A stretch of 64,000 bases of DNA from Viola odorata (lineage: Eukaryota > Streptophyta > Magnoliopsida > Malpighiales > Violaceae), in assembly GCA_963691705.1 (NCBI GenBank), contig OY829542.1, positions 25,592,579 to 25,656,578 of the forward strand, given 5' to 3'. The notes below the pieces were generated by a model that was given only the letters and a program-made list of their open reading frames with translations, did not search any database and was not told the origin of the DNA. The translations under genes and the position numbers were made by a program. Positions 43,427 to 54,960 of the stretch are shown here, one piece after another (the first letter of the stretch is position 1; every line of letters begins with the position of its first letter).

Positions 43427-44406
43427 TAGGGGTGTACAAGAACCGGGCCGGTCCGAAAATTAAATCGGAACCATCGGGTTTAGTCTAGTCCAGTTCTTAA
43501 TTTTTTTTTGACCCGAATGGGACCGAACTGGATAGTTCCGGTTCGGTCCGATTCTCCAACCTTCAAAATTCGGGAACTGGTAGAACCGGAAATATATATA
43601 TATATATATATATATAATGATATCAAAGTTTCCATTTGGTTTAATCGTTAACTTCTCACCTATTATATTGAAAGGGGAGAGGTTCAAATCCTCTTGGCTC
43701 CCATTTTCTTTTTTCCTTCTAAACTTAACTACTCCTCTTTCTTTTTTCCTTCTAAATTATATTAAAATTTCTTATGCATTTTTCCTTTTTTCCTTTTAAA
43801 CTCAATTAAAAGTCCTCATTTTTTTCTTTTTAATTGTTATTTTAAATATAAACTTTTATTAAGGACGTTATAGGAGAATTATTATGAGGGAAAAATATTT
43901 TCTCCGTAATAAGAACTAAAAAATAAAATTTTAATAGGCATTTATATAGTTAACATGGCACATACTAGTAATATATTATTGTAAATTGTAATAGCCATTT
44001 ATATAGTTAATATGTATAAAGTAAGATCATTAATTATTAATAATATAGATATTAATTATTATCAATTGTCATAAAATTAAAAATTACTAATAAACAATTT
44101 TATGCTTTTAATTTAAATTATATTAATGTTTAAATTACTAATGTATTATGCATTTTTTCTTTTTTTTCTTTTAAACTCAACTAAAATTCTTCATTTTTTT
44201 CCTTTTATTTGTTATTTTAAATACAAATTAAAAAAAATAAAAATTCGGGTTAGAACCAGAACCGACCCGATCCGACCAGAAAAAATTAAAACTGACCCGG
44301 TCCGAACCAGACCGGAAGTATCCGGTTCTGTCCTGGATAAGAACTGGTAATTCCGGTCCGGTTCGGTTCTTTTAGAACCGGGCCGGACCGGATGTGTACA
44401 CTCCTA
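43427..44406. mobile_element. hAT-like non-autonomous DNA transposon (980 bp)
   Basis: The left end is TAGGGGTGTAC and the right end, read inward from the far side, is TAGGAGTGTAC, so the terminal repeats match except one base. The 8-bp duplications are CCAATCGC (43419-43426) and CCAATTGC (44407-44414), differing at one position. An 8-bp duplication and a TAGGGGTG terminus are typical of hAT elements. Both subterminal parts are rich in CCGGTTC-type words. There is no transposase. A (TA)n tract lies at 43592-43616. Confidence 0.82.
43635..43694 (+). other. tRNA-like segment inside the hAT-like element
   Basis: An A-box-like TTTGGTTTAATCG (43635) is followed 33 bases later by AGAGG-TTCAAAT-CCTCT (43678-43694), a perfect five-base-pair T arm with a seven-base loop. 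A T-run follows after 43702. An acceptor partner was not found, so this is a remnant or SINE-like head, not a complete tRNA gene. Confidence 0.35.
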
Positions 44407-44414
44407 CCAATTGC

Positions 44415-45731
44415 TACTTACCTTCAAGATGGATGTAAAGTTTATTAATAACTCATCCTAGCAACTTTCGCAATCAAGTTCCATTATATACTTACTAAAA
44501 AATTTAGAATTGAGGGAACACCGTAACAAATAACAAATAGCTAAATGGCAAAATCAAGGGCATACTTATGCTTTATATAGATTGAGATGACATTCTAAAT
44601 GTGAAAAAAAAAAGTTTCCCGGTGTGTTGTTTGTTAAATGAATTTAATGAGTTTATAAATCAAAATAGTTTTTGTCTTGTGACTCTAATTATTGTTCTAA
44701 AATAGTTTTATATCATGCATCAATTATTTGAACAATTAAATTTTATGTGTTTGTATAAAATTTGATGTTGTTTTCTGAATGTAAAGTTGAAGTGTATGTG
44801 TTATGATTTATAAATAATTTGTAGAGGGTTAATGCATTAAATGAAATTTTCTTTCTCTGTTGAATTTAACTTCTTAATATTAGATTTATACATTTATTTT
44901 TAATTTATGATACTATTAGTAAAATTTTTATTTATTTTGTTGTACTTTGATTTACGAATGGGTTGAGCGAGTTTACGAATCAAGTTAAAATTTATTTTTA
45001 TAACTATAATTATTGAATTTATATTTTTTATAATTAGGTAAAATCAATTATTTGATCAATCAGATGAATTGAGTGAATTTCTTTTCATGTCTCTTTTTCT
45101 CTTTTAGGTATTATTTATACACATAACTAAGCTATACAAAAAAAATCAATCACCTCAATTAGAGAAATTAAATTTGTATCTTAGTTTAGTTTAGTTCCTA
45201 CAAAGTAAGCACGAAACAATTTTAAGTTCGAGTCTCCTTGTCAATATTCCTATCGATGTTAATAATTTTCTTTTCTTTTCTATTCCTAATTCTTTAATTC
45301 TCCACTCTCTCTTACTCTTTTACTTCTTCTTTTTTATACACAACTAAGTTATATTAAAAGCATTCCAAAATCTCAATTAGAAAACGTAAATATTTAACCC
45401 TTTAGATATTAATAACCATTTATCTAACTCTTTATTTCTAAAAATAAATGTATAAAATATTCTTTTAGCATGGATTTACCATAACTATATATTTGTCACT
45501 GATTTTTTCTAACTCTTTAAACAACACTGTCTATTTGTATAAATTTGTTTGTTCTTACATTTTTTTAGTATGACTTTAATAGTAATATATAATTTTGCTA
45601 GTTAAAATAAAAAGATTCTCACAATATAGCGTGAGTCACCTCCTGCCATTTATTCTCTCATCCTAGTTGTTCATATATTATCATTTTTTTTTCTTTTTTT
45701 TTATCTCTTATTTTTTTCTATATATTATTAA
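44415..45731. other. AT-rich intergenic DNA
   Basis: Long A/T runs without a gene. One stretch (45181-45237) has an A-box-like TAGTTTAGTTCCTAC and a B-box-like AGTTCGAGTCTCC, suggesting a short tRNA-derived SINE remnant; this is weak. Nothing else recognised. Confidence 0.45.
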
Positions 45732-45850
45732 TTTTTTTTTGGAAGAAGCTAGAAGTTTCATTAAAATGGTCAAAGGAAAGATGACCAAACTAGTTACTCC
45801 GGTTTACAACACCCATAGGCGACCGCTGAATATCATTCGTGGTATAATAG

Positions 45851-46647
45851 TGTTGGGGTTATTTCCAATCGACAATCAATTTTGCGCAGCAAACAATCTT
45901 ATCCCAAGAATCAATAACCCCTAGCTATCAAACCAATCAAAAGCAATCAAGAAAATAACACAGAGATTTATAACGTGGAAAACCTCAACAGGTAAAAAAC
46001 CACGGGACCAAGCCAGTCAATCCACTATATGATGATCAATGTGTACAACCAAACAAAATCCCTATCTCAACTATAGGAATAATCTTACATACACCACTAT
46101 CACCAATAGTACCAATCAAACAATCCAATCAATCAATCAATCCGAGAAAAACAAGAGATATGAGAATAGAGAACCAAAACCAGATTTCTACTGCTTAACT
46201 CGGGACAGGATTTCTACTACCTCGGATAACTTCTCACCGATCCAACCGTTCAGATTGAAGAACCAGAAGTCTTGCACCTGCTTTCCAAATTTTACCCCGA
46301 TCCGACGGTGAACGAAGTCGTTGCGGTGATTCTCCCGCAGCTGCACAGAGTTTGGCGAAATCTGTTTTCTCTCTTCTCTCTCACAGGATGCTCAACCGCA
46401 AACCTCTCACAATCTCTCAGGATGTTCAACAACAATCCCTTTTACAATCTCTCTTGTCTCTCTCTATTCTCCCAACCTAAGCCACCATATATATATTAGT
46501 GGACAACCTAATTAATTAGGTTACACAATCCTACTTCAAGTCATACTCCAATCTTTCCTTTTTCTAATCAAACTAAAACAAATAGCCCCAATTGGGCTAG
46601 GCCCACAACAAATCTCTCTTTCAGCCAATATGAGCTGGACTCCAACA
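45851..46647 (-). repeat. 3' LTR of the copia TR-GAG element (797 bp)
   Basis: Direct repeat of 48091-48882, starting TGTTGGGGTT and ending TCCAACA (terminal inverted TGTTGG/CCAACA). No supported gene inside. Confidence 0.94.
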
Positions 46648-46688
46648 ATCCCCCCCTCCAGCTCATATCATGGGAGAATCACCAATCT

Positions 46689-48062
46689 TCATGCAATCTG
46701 AGTAGGAGTCAAGTTCGCTTTCTCACCGGTCAACACCGCAAAGCTAACCCTTCTCCTAGGTAACTCTACCTGGCCATCACAATCATTCAATCTTTTGTAA
46801 GTACCTTGTACTTTACTCTTAACAGCGGTTCCAATCAATCGGTAAACATTGTTAGAAGCAAGCTCCCCCTTCATGATTACAGCTGCTCCTTTGCTTACCC
46901 TCATCAATCTGTCTCTCGCTGTGTATCTATACCCGCGAGAATCCAATCTTCCAAGAGAGATTAAATTTCTTTTCAACTTCGGCACATATCTCACATTGCC
47001 GAGAGTTCTCACCAATCCATCATGCATCTTGATCTTCACATTGCCAATACCTTCAACCTCCAGTTTTTCCTCCAGTTTTTCGTTATTGGCCAATGTGACA
47101 GATTTATCATCACAATCACCAAATGTACTAAACAATTCTTTGTTAGCACAAATATGAAAAGAACATGCAGAATCTAAAATCCAGGAATCTCTTACCTGTT
47201 CCTCACTTTTCTGCACTACCAACAATTCAGCATCATCATCCTGAATAGTTGCAGCATCACCAATCTTTTCTTTACTCTTCTGCAGTTCTTTCAAATCAGT
47301 CATCAACTTCTGACAGTATGCTTTGATGTGACCCTTCTGGTGGCAATAGTAGCATTCTTTCTCACTGTAGTCTGCCCTTGGTCTTGAACTGGATCTGTTT
47401 CTTCCATAGCTGGAAAAAGCACCTCTTCCTCTGTTTCTACCACGATGATCCTGTCCACTCAAAGACCCATCTGAAATCATTAGTTTGTCACTACTATTCT
47501 TGTTCTCCACTCCTAATAGCTTCTCATTATCTATTAGGAAAGTCGTCACATCCTCCTTCTTCAAACTTGTCTTCCCTGCTGTAAGGGACTGCACCAGTGA
47601 CTTGTATGACACAGGCAATGAAGAAAGAAGAAGTATCGCTTGCTCCTCATCTTCTACTTTCTCCCCTGTATTGAGCACTTTCGTCAACATCCGATTAAAA
47701 TTCGACAAGTGCGTATGGATGCTCATACCTTCATCCATCTTCAACGAATACAAGTCCAACTTCAGACTAAGTTTGTTTGTCACAGACTTGGAAGCATAAA
47801 TACTTTCTAGCTTCTCCCACATTCCTTTTGGTGTCTGCTCCCCCATCACAGCATACTTTATTGATGGAGCTAATGCTAGCCTGATCTGACTGGTCGCCTT
47901 TTTCAGGGTTGTTGCCCAATCACCATCTTTCATTCCTTCTGGCTTCTTATCACCAAGAGCGACGTCTAGATCCTTCATAGTCAACAAATCCATCACAGTT
48001 GTCTGCCACACTGTGAAATCATTCTGTCCATCAAAAAGCTCAATCTTTGCGTTGTCGGTCAT
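46689..48062 (-). CDS. gag: Intact copia gag with partial protease (457 codons)
   Basis: The ATG at 48062 opens 28 bases after the LTR; the stop is at 46691-46689. The N-terminal region has copia gag core features (KIELFDGQNDFTVWQ, WEKLESIYASKS, LLSSLPVSYKSLV), then an Arg/Gly-rich stretch, a CCHC zinc knuckle, CYYCHQKGHIKAYC, and a protease-like SWILDSACSFHIC with the Asp-Ser active site, followed by a gag-pre-integrase-like stretch (ISLGRLDSRGYRY). The frame is unbroken, unlike nearly all other retroelement genes in this window. Gag could supply virus-like particles, but the protease is truncated and pol is absent. Confidence 0.93.
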   Translation of the reverse strand: MTDNAKIELFDGQNDFTVWQTTVMDLLTMKDLDVALGDKKPEGMKDGDWATTLKKATSQIRLALAPSIKYAVMGEQTPKGMWEKLESIYASKSVTNKLSLKLDLYSLKMDEGMSIHTHLSNFNRMLTKVLNTGEKVEDEEQAILLLSSLPVSYKSLVQSLTAGKTSLKKEDVTTFLIDNEKLLGVENKNSSDKLMISDGSLSGQDHRGRNRGRGAFSSYGRNRSSSRPRADYSEKECYYCHQKGHIKAYCQKLMTDLKELQKSKEKIGDAATIQDDDAELLVVQKSEEQVRDSWILDSACSFHICANKELFSTFGDCDDKSVTLANNEKLEEKLEVEGIGNVKIKMHDGLVRTLGNVRYVPKLKRNLISLGRLDSRGYRYTARDRLMRVSKGAAVIMKGELASNNVYRLIGTAVKSKVQGTYKRLNDCDGQVELPRRRVSFAVLTGEKANLTPTQIA

Positions 48063-48090
48063 CTTTCAAACCTTAAACTTCGCTACTACT

Positions 48091-48882
48091 TGTTGGGGTT
48101 ATTTCCAATCGACAATCAATTTTGCGTAGCAAACAATCTTATCCCAAGAATCAATAACCCCTAGCTATCAAACCAATCAAAAGCAATCAAGAAAATAACA
48201 CAGAGATTTTTAACGTGGAAAACCTCAATAGGTAAAAAACCACGGGACCAAGCCAGTCAATCCACTATATGATGATCAATGTGTACAACCAAACAAAATC
48301 CCTATCTCAACTATAGGAATAATCTTACATACACCACTATCACCAATAGTACCAATCAAACAATCCAATCAATCAATCAATCCGAGAAAAACAAGAGATA
48401 TGAGAATAGAGAACCAAAACTAGATTTCTACTGCTTCAATCGGGACAGGATTTCTACTACCTCGGAAAACTTCTCACCAATCCAACCGTTCAGATTGAAG
48501 AACCAGAAGTCTTGCACCTGCTTTCCAAATTTCACCCCGATCCGACGGTGAACGAAGTCGCTGCGGCGATTCTCCCGCAGCTGCACAGAGTTTGGCGAAA
48601 TCTGTTTTCTCTCCTCTCTCTCACAGGATGCTCAACAGCAAACCTCTCACAATCTGATGTTCAACAACAATCCCTTTTACAATCTCTCTTGTCTCTCTCT
48701 ATTCTCCCAACCTAAGCCATCATATATATATTAGTGGACAACCTAATTAATTAGGTTACACAATCCTACTTCAAGTCATACTCCAATCTTTCCTTTTTCT
48801 AATCAAACTAAAACAAATAGCCCCAATTGGGCTAGGCCCATAACAAATCTCTCTTTCAGCCAATATGAGCTGGACTCCAATA
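48091..48882 (-). repeat. 5' LTR of the copia TR-GAG element (792 bp)
   Basis: Direct repeat of 45851-46647 with a 5-bp deletion near 48655 and a C-to-T change in the terminal CA. It is followed by target duplication AATAG (48883-48887). The bases just inside it (AGTAGTAGCGAAGTTT on minus) do not match the usual initiator-Met primer site. Confidence 0.93.
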
Positions 48883-48887
48883 AATAG

Positions 48888-49313
48888 AAAGTCTTATCAT
48901 GGTCACGACACCAATCGACCACGGCCTTGATAACCTTAATACAAACTTGCTCCGAATTAAATTGATAATGTTGAAAGACAATGAGGTTACGTTCTAACCA
49001 AATGTGCCAACATGCAGCTTAGAATAGCGCTGACCAGAAAACACCTTGGAAAGCTCTACTTGAATGATGAATTCCTCGCCAACTCTCCCAAACTACCCCA
49101 TTGACCAGACACACCCCATCAATTTAACAAACGCGACCAAACTTGAAACGCACATGGACAACTGAAAATGAGGTGCGAAACTGATTCTTCCTCGCTCCCA
49201 CACATGCTGCACATTACTTTTGTCAAGGTAATTAATTATTCCTCGACGAGCTAAGAAAACCTTACACGGAAGTCGTTCTAGCAAAAACCAAGCAAGAAAA
49301 GAAGTCAACCTTA
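48888..49313 (-). pseudogene. LINE zinc-binding C-terminal region (zf-RVT type)
   Basis: It contains FLLERLPCKVFLARRGI in one frame and CSMCGSEEESVSHLIFSCP (Cys, Cys, His, Cys pattern) in another, so a frameshift separates them. This domain follows the reverse transcriptase in many plant LINEs. It lies between the copia element and the hAT-like element. Confidence 0.75.
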
Positions 49314-49321
49314 CCTGGAGC

Positions 49322-49929
49322 TATGGGTGGCAATTTTAGTTCCAGTCCCGTGACCCGACCCGTTAGTATCGAATCTGATGGGATCGAGACCAATTTTTTA
49401 AACAATTTTTTAAAACGGGACAGAACTGTCCGGTCCTTTAAATATATGATTTTTCTATAATTTCACCTAGGTCTCCTCTCCCCTCCCAAAGTCCCACTCT
49501 CAGTCTCACCCATCCACTCACACGGCCACACCACTCCCAACTCAACAACATAGCACTGATAATCCTACGACTCACCTTCCTCCTCGCCTGTAAATCTCCA
49601 TTCAATTTGATCCCCTCTCTCCATATAGTACTGATAATCCTTCTTCCCACTCTTCCTGATTCACAAACCATTCAATCTTATGACTCACCTTCCTCCTCAC
49701 CTCCCTCACCGCATATAGAGGGAGTGGCCCAAATTTTTTATTTGTGATGTTTCTATCCATTCTTCTGGTAGTATATGATTGTGGTGGAGAACTCTTAGCA
49801 ATTATATACGGGTCCAATTTTCACGGGTCCGGACTGGACCCGTCAAAACTCACGGGTCAGGACCGGGATTGATTTTTCAGTTTTGATTGGTCCTGAGACC
49901 CAACCCGTAGTACCATTTTGCCACCTCTA
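49322..49929. mobile_element. hAT-like non-autonomous element (608 bp) inside the LINE
   Basis: Ends TATGGGTGGCAA and, inverted, TAGAGGTGGCAA. The 8-bp duplications CCTGGAGC (49314-49321) and ACTGGAGC (49930-49937) differ at one base. The LINE reading frame region lies on both sides. No transposase. GACCCG-type words lie near both ends. Confidence 0.82.
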
Positions 49930-50275
49930 ACTGGAGCGAAGCCACTCTAAGCTTGTATGTTGTACAATTCGAATCTAAACAACCCATAATTCTCCTAGTC
50001 TCAAGAATAACTTGGAAAGAAGCAACTTAATACATACCTTTTGTATCACCCTCCCACACGATGTGATCATCTCTTTCCTCCCCCACTGGTTATGCTAAAA
50101 GATCGATCATGTTAGACAACAACTCCACCTCATATTCGAACAACAGACGATGCCACCTCAATTGCCATTCCCAAACTCCATTATGCCACCTACCAAATTG
50201 CATAACAACCCCCTATTTATTCGTACAAATATTAAACAAACTCAGAAATGCAACGGAGCAGGGTTGGCAATGAGC

Positions 50276-51236
50276 TCAAGGATCAAGCCAGAACTGGAAT
50301 TTTGAACCATCGCCAATCTTCAGGTGCAAGTAACGCTGTACTAGGAAGTTCATGATGCCATCGCGACAAAAAATAGACACCATACTACCCCAAGTCTGAT
50401 TGAGATGCCTCGGGTTTGCTTGAAAGAGATTACCAACAGAAGTAATCCTGTACTCAGCTGCAAGAATTGTGTTCCATACGCTCGACTTTCCTTGTGTTAA
50501 CTGCCAAACCCATTTGAAAATCAGCCCAAAATTTTGGTCTCGAATGTTGTCAATACCGAGACCTCCCATCTTTTTAGAACACATAATGATCTCTCACCTG
50601 ACCCATTCGACCCACCCTAAAGAAGCCCCTGAGATTTTTCTCCAGCACTTGAACTATGGAAATAGGCATGATAAATGCAGACATCCAATAAGTTGGGATA
50701 CTATTAAGCAAGATTTGATGAGAGTCACTCTCCCTCCCATTGATAGCAGTCTTCCTTTCCATAAGGCAAGACGAGCACGAATACGACAAGCCAATGGCTT
50801 CCATGTGGACACACGTTGGGCACTAGCTCCTAGAGGAATTCCTAAATACTTGGCAAGAAGGTTTTTGAATAGGCACCTCAACACGTCCGCGATTTGTCTA
50901 CCCTCGACTTCCGAAATGTTAACATCTATTAAATAACTTTTGTGATAATTAACACAGAGTCTTGATATGGCATCAAACCATCTCAGCACACGCTAAATAT
51001 TCTGAAGGCCACCAATGTTACCATTGCAGAAAATAAGAGAATCATCCGCGAATTGCACATGGCTAACTTGTCATCCCTTAGCTGGATTACTGATGCCTCG
51101 AAACAAACCCGATTCGGTCACTCTATTTAACAGGATGTTCAAACCTTCAGCTGCGATATTAAATAAGAATAGAGATAGCGGACACCCTTGTCGAAACCCC
51201 GACCAATTGCGAACTCTTTTGTGGGGCTACCACTAA
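50276..51236 (-). pseudogene. LINE reverse transcriptase, broken
   Basis: On the minus strand the motif SGFRQGCPLS lies near 51200 and QFADDSLIF, the catalytic FADD box, near 51045, with stops between them. Downstream parts are in the frames 50989-50654 (NLLAKYLGIPLGASAQR, thumb region) and 50584-50276 (KKMGGLGIDNIRDQN). This is the plant LINE reverse transcriptase layout. Not expressible as one protein. Confidence 0.88.
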
Positions 51237-51336
51237 CCAACACCGAAACTCTAGCTGAATTGAGACATTCCCAAATCCAACCTCGCCACCGATCACCAAA
51301 TCCCATGTGTCACATGACTATATCCAGAAAAATCCA

Positions 51337-52956
51337 TGATCGCACATTTTTATTGTAGGTTTTCCTCCCTTATTTCGGCCTTTTCGAGGGCATAATACTT
51401 CTAATTTGCCCCTTTTCCCCATCTTTTTGCAGATCAATGGTTAAAGGAAGAAAAGGGCAAAAGCGAGCGATTTTGGAAGGATTTCTAGAACTTTGGAGCA
51501 CAGAGGTCTAGAAGAGCGGAAGGTCATCGTGCCCTCGACGCTAACCAAACCAGTGAGTAGTCTTGTGCCCTTGACATTTCCGCATCAGATCAAAGATCAA
51601 AAGGCAAAGAAAGGAATCTCCGAAGATTCACACGGGATTCCAAGCGTTTCTTGAAGATGTCAGGCTCTGCCAAAAGATCCCAGAATATTCCCTGCCATAG
51701 GTGCGTCCTTCCTATGTGTTGTCACCCTCTCATGCGCTGACGCTCCCTCTCTCCTTAGCTGTATTTTGTCCCTTAGCTGCTTTTTAGGCTATTTAAGCTA
51801 AATTTTAGGGTTTTTGTAAGGGGGCTGATCCTAGGACACTCTCTCTCTTTACCTAAATTTTAGAGATTCTCTCTTCCTCTTTTTAAGCACTGCCGTCAGC
51901 TTCAAAAAGGGAAGGCATTGATTTCTTCAATCGGTTTATTCTAATACACTTCTCTTTTATTTTCTTTTAATATTGTTTATGTTATTCTCCTCTTCTACTT
52001 GTTGTTTATATTTTATTATGAGTAGCTAAGTTCCATCTTTCTTAGTAAAGGGTGTTTCAAGGGTTGTATGATTCGGTTAAGAGGCCTAAAGCATACTTAA
52101 TACATTCTCTTGTCATATTCGGTTGTTTATTGTTTTATTTCCATGCTCATTTAGAAATGTTGAGGGCTTGATCAACTGTTAATATTTCTGTGTGAGTACT
52201 GTCATTCTCTTGGTTATAACTAACGTGAAGCCTTGGGTTAAAGTAGACACCTAGTGGGGACATCACGAGAGGTCTTTCGTCTAGGGATAAATGGTCGTTT
52301 AGAGTATGTGATGCGAGCTTGACACACTGAGATGTCACGCCCTATATCTGTCTTGCCTCCACTTCATGGGCGTTTTGAGTAGTGTCTCCATGTATTCTTG
52401 CCTGGGGGACGACGAAACATCAAGGCTACCTCATATGTGGAAACGGGGGGTAGCTTCTACCTACGAAGGTAAGTAGGGGGTGTTGAGTGGAAACTAGGCC
52501 CTTATAGTAGGTCTATGCATGAGTTTGGAATATTTTTGGTGCCAATGATTAACTGACCTGAAACGCAACCCGAGAACACCTTTTGCTAAGATCTCTTCCC
52601 ATCAGATTAATATCTCTTTTACTGCTTTTCTCATTTTCTTGCCCTCGAACTGCTTTTGATTATCTTGCCCTTGATTGTTCTTCACTTTCATGCCCTCGAA
52701 TGATTGTTACTTTTGTGTCGTGATTTGCGGTTTTAATTATTTGTCTTGTTAGCTCTCACTTCTGCGTTGATTGATTCGTTAATCGACATAACCCCCCTAG
52801 TGTTACGTTTGTATTTGGTTATAGTTCTTACCTGTCATGCATTGAAACTGAAATATTATTCCTTCAATCTCTGTGGTTCGACCCTGTCTTGCCCTTTATA
52901 CATTTATTTGTGCATCTAGGCATCAGGAAAATATTAGTATATTTGAGTGACGATCA
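51337..52956 (+). repeat. 5' LTR of element F (1620 bp)
   Basis: Starts TGATCGCAC (51337) and ends GACGATCA (52956), then AATTT and the primer site. The 5' start is placed by parallel with D's LTR start. A TATTTAAG box lies at 51790. There is no second copy, so boundaries are less secure than for B. Confidence 0.75.
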
Positions 52957-52961
52957 AATTT

Positions 52962-52980
52962 TGGCGCCGTTGCTGGGGAT
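52962..52980 (+). promoter_or_regulatory. Primer-binding site of element F (tRNA-Asp type)
   Basis: TGGCGCCGTTGCTGGGGAT matches the complement of the tRNA-Asp(GTC) 3' end except one base. It directly follows the LTR end and a 5-base spacer. Confidence 0.88.
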
Positions 52981-53009
52981 TGAACGGTACTAATTTTCTT
53001 TGTATTTGT

Positions 53010-54960
53010 ATGACCAGGAGATCTGCACCAGATTTACTCCCTCTAGATTTCGAGTTGACCAGAACTGAAAAAGGACTTCGGCAGCAAGCCAGAGGACCTT
53101 CTGGCCAGCGTAGAGGAATTCCTCATCCTGCCCTCGAAAGAAAACCTTCCAATCTGGACGACCCAGACCGTCAGTTCTATCAAGACCTAGCCTACCTTCA
53201 TCGAGGTCTCAAAAACCCACCTGCCGTCTTCTTTGATATTCCAGCTATAGAAAACCAAGATAATCATGTGCGTCCTGAAGATCCACCGCCACCTCCTCTA
53301 AACCAGCAGTCTATTGACCACCTCAATGCAGTCCCCGACATGTCGAGTAGTTGCATCGTCTGACCTGCTGTCCCTCATGATTGGACCCTTAAATCTGCCG
53401 TTACGCACCATCTACCTACCTTTCGAGGTGTTCCTAAAGAAAGCGCTCTTCATCACCTTCAATAGCTCCACACAATTTGTGAGGCCATGAAACCTCCCAA
53501 TGTCAGCATCGAGCAAGCAAAGCTGCGCACTTTTATGTGGTCTCTCAAAGATGATGCCCTCGACTGGTATTATGACCTTCCGCCAAGATCAATCCACTCT
53601 TGGGCGGAGATGTCTAAGATCTTCACGGAGAAGTATTATCCAACATCTATAGCCAACACCACGCGCAAACAGCTAGTATCCATAGTCCAGAGGAAAGAAG
53701 AAGATCTTACCCAGTATTATGAAAGATATTTGAAGATGCAGTCCATGTGCCCCTCGCACAACCTTAGCGAGTATGCCCTTATTCAGTACTTCTGTGAAGG
53801 CCTCAAGGCTCATGACAAGGCCCTTCTCAACGCTGCCGCAAATGGTTCTCTCACGGCTCTCACACCAGTTGCTACTAAGGCCACCATCGAACTCATGGCC
53901 AAGAATGCTATATCTGAAGTTGGTAACAGTAGCGACCAAGATGTTCAAGTTGCAGCACTGCAGAATCAGTTGACCGCCCTTACAGGGCTATTTCAGAATT
54001 TCATGGCAGGACAGTCCACACTAGTAAAGGCCTATCAATCTGTAATTTTGTGGACCACCCTACAGATGCATGCCCCGATATTCCAGATGAGATCCAAGTG
54101 AACGCTGCCGGCCAGTACAATCAAGCCCCTTACGGTTAAAACTACAACTAGGGCTGGAAACAGCCGAATCCAGGATAGGTTCCAAACCCTCAACCGTCGG
54201 GCCCTAACCATCAACAGTACCCTTACGGGAATCATACCCCTCCTCTCAACATGCAGAACTTCAGACCCTGACCCACGTATAATCAGTATCAACGCCAACC
54301 TCCTTAAGATCAAACTTTTGTCGTGCCCCCGAATACAGAACCACCTCGTAACCCCGAACATCAAAAGGAAATCGATGAACTTCGAAATAAAATGAGTACC
54401 ATGATGGCGGAGATGAAGGAACTGAAGAATCACGGAAGATTCCCACCTCAAACTGAAACGAACCCAAAGCACAATGTCTGCGACATGACTCTACGAAGTG
54501 GAATGACCTTGACACTTCCAAAACATCCGACCCCCGATATAGAAAACTCTCCAGAGTTTGAACTAAAGCCGAAACCCTGGCGAAAAACCCAAAGGTGCCC
54601 AGGTTCGTCGAGGTCATGGAAGACAGAGTCCGCTCCCCCAGAGGTTCGCCAAGGAATGATCCTAACCTGCCTGAATTCACCCAAGAATACATTCACAAGA
54701 TTCTCGAGCCCCCATTTCCCCAAAGATTGATCAAATCCAAGAAAGAAAAGGAAGACCGTGAGATCTTTGACATGTTCAGCAAAGTGGTTGTCAACATCCC
54801 GCTCCTCCAAGCAGTTAAGAATGTGCCTCCCTATGCCAAGTTCCTGAAACAGTTGTGCACGAACAAGTGTAAATTGGACGATGTTAATAAGATCAGTGTA
54901 GGAGCTAACGCGTCTACCCACATCTAGAGGAAGATTCCCCCGAAGTGCAAAGACCAAGGA
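53010..54960 (+). pseudogene. gag: gag of element F (broken)
   Basis: ATG at 53010 (MTRRSAPDL, as in D). TGA at 53361-53363 replaces the Trp codon that D keeps at this place, and a TAG lies near 53464; the same frame continues to 54101 with the gag core (FMWSLKDDALDWYYDLPPRS). A frameshift near 54045 moves the zinc-knuckle region out of frame. Later open pieces, 54323-54730 and 54595-54927, cover the linker to protease. Order and motifs mirror D. Confidence 0.86.

Larger units (their letters stand above)
45851..48882 (-). mobile_element. Non-autonomous Ty1/copia element with gag but no pol (TR-GAG type)
   Basis: Direct LTRs (45851-46647, 797 bp; 48091-48882, 792 bp) start TGTTGGGG and end TCCAACA (TCCAATA in the second). 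The target duplication AATAG is at 45846-45850 and 48883-48887. The internal 1443 bp hold a single gag-protease frame and a purine tract next to the 3' LTR (GGAGGGGGGGAT on minus). There is no integrase, reverse transcriptase or RNase H. The LTRs are nearly identical apart from a 5-bp deletion, so it is young. The layout matches terminal-repeat retrotransposons with a gag domain. It must use enzymes from other copia elements. Confidence 0.92.
45732..51336 (-). mobile_element. LINE (non-LTR retrotransposon) 3' part, interrupted by two insertions
   Basis: Minus-strand reverse transcriptase (51236-50276) and zinc-finger C-terminal region (49313-48888) end in a poly-A run, seen on the plus strand as T 45732-45740. 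The copia element (45851-48882) and a hAT-like element (49322-49929) interrupt it; outside them the LINE sequence lines up. The 5' part is missing where Athila element F begins at 51337. Stops in all parts make it inactive. Confidence 0.86.

Noticed and set aside
43635..43705. A complete tRNA gene
   Set aside because: The T arm is good but the acceptor stem and a clean anticodon arm are missing.
51015..51236. Plus-strand ORF opposite the LINE reverse transcriptase
   Set aside because: The minus strand carries the GFRQGCPLS and FADD motifs. The plus frame is a shadow.
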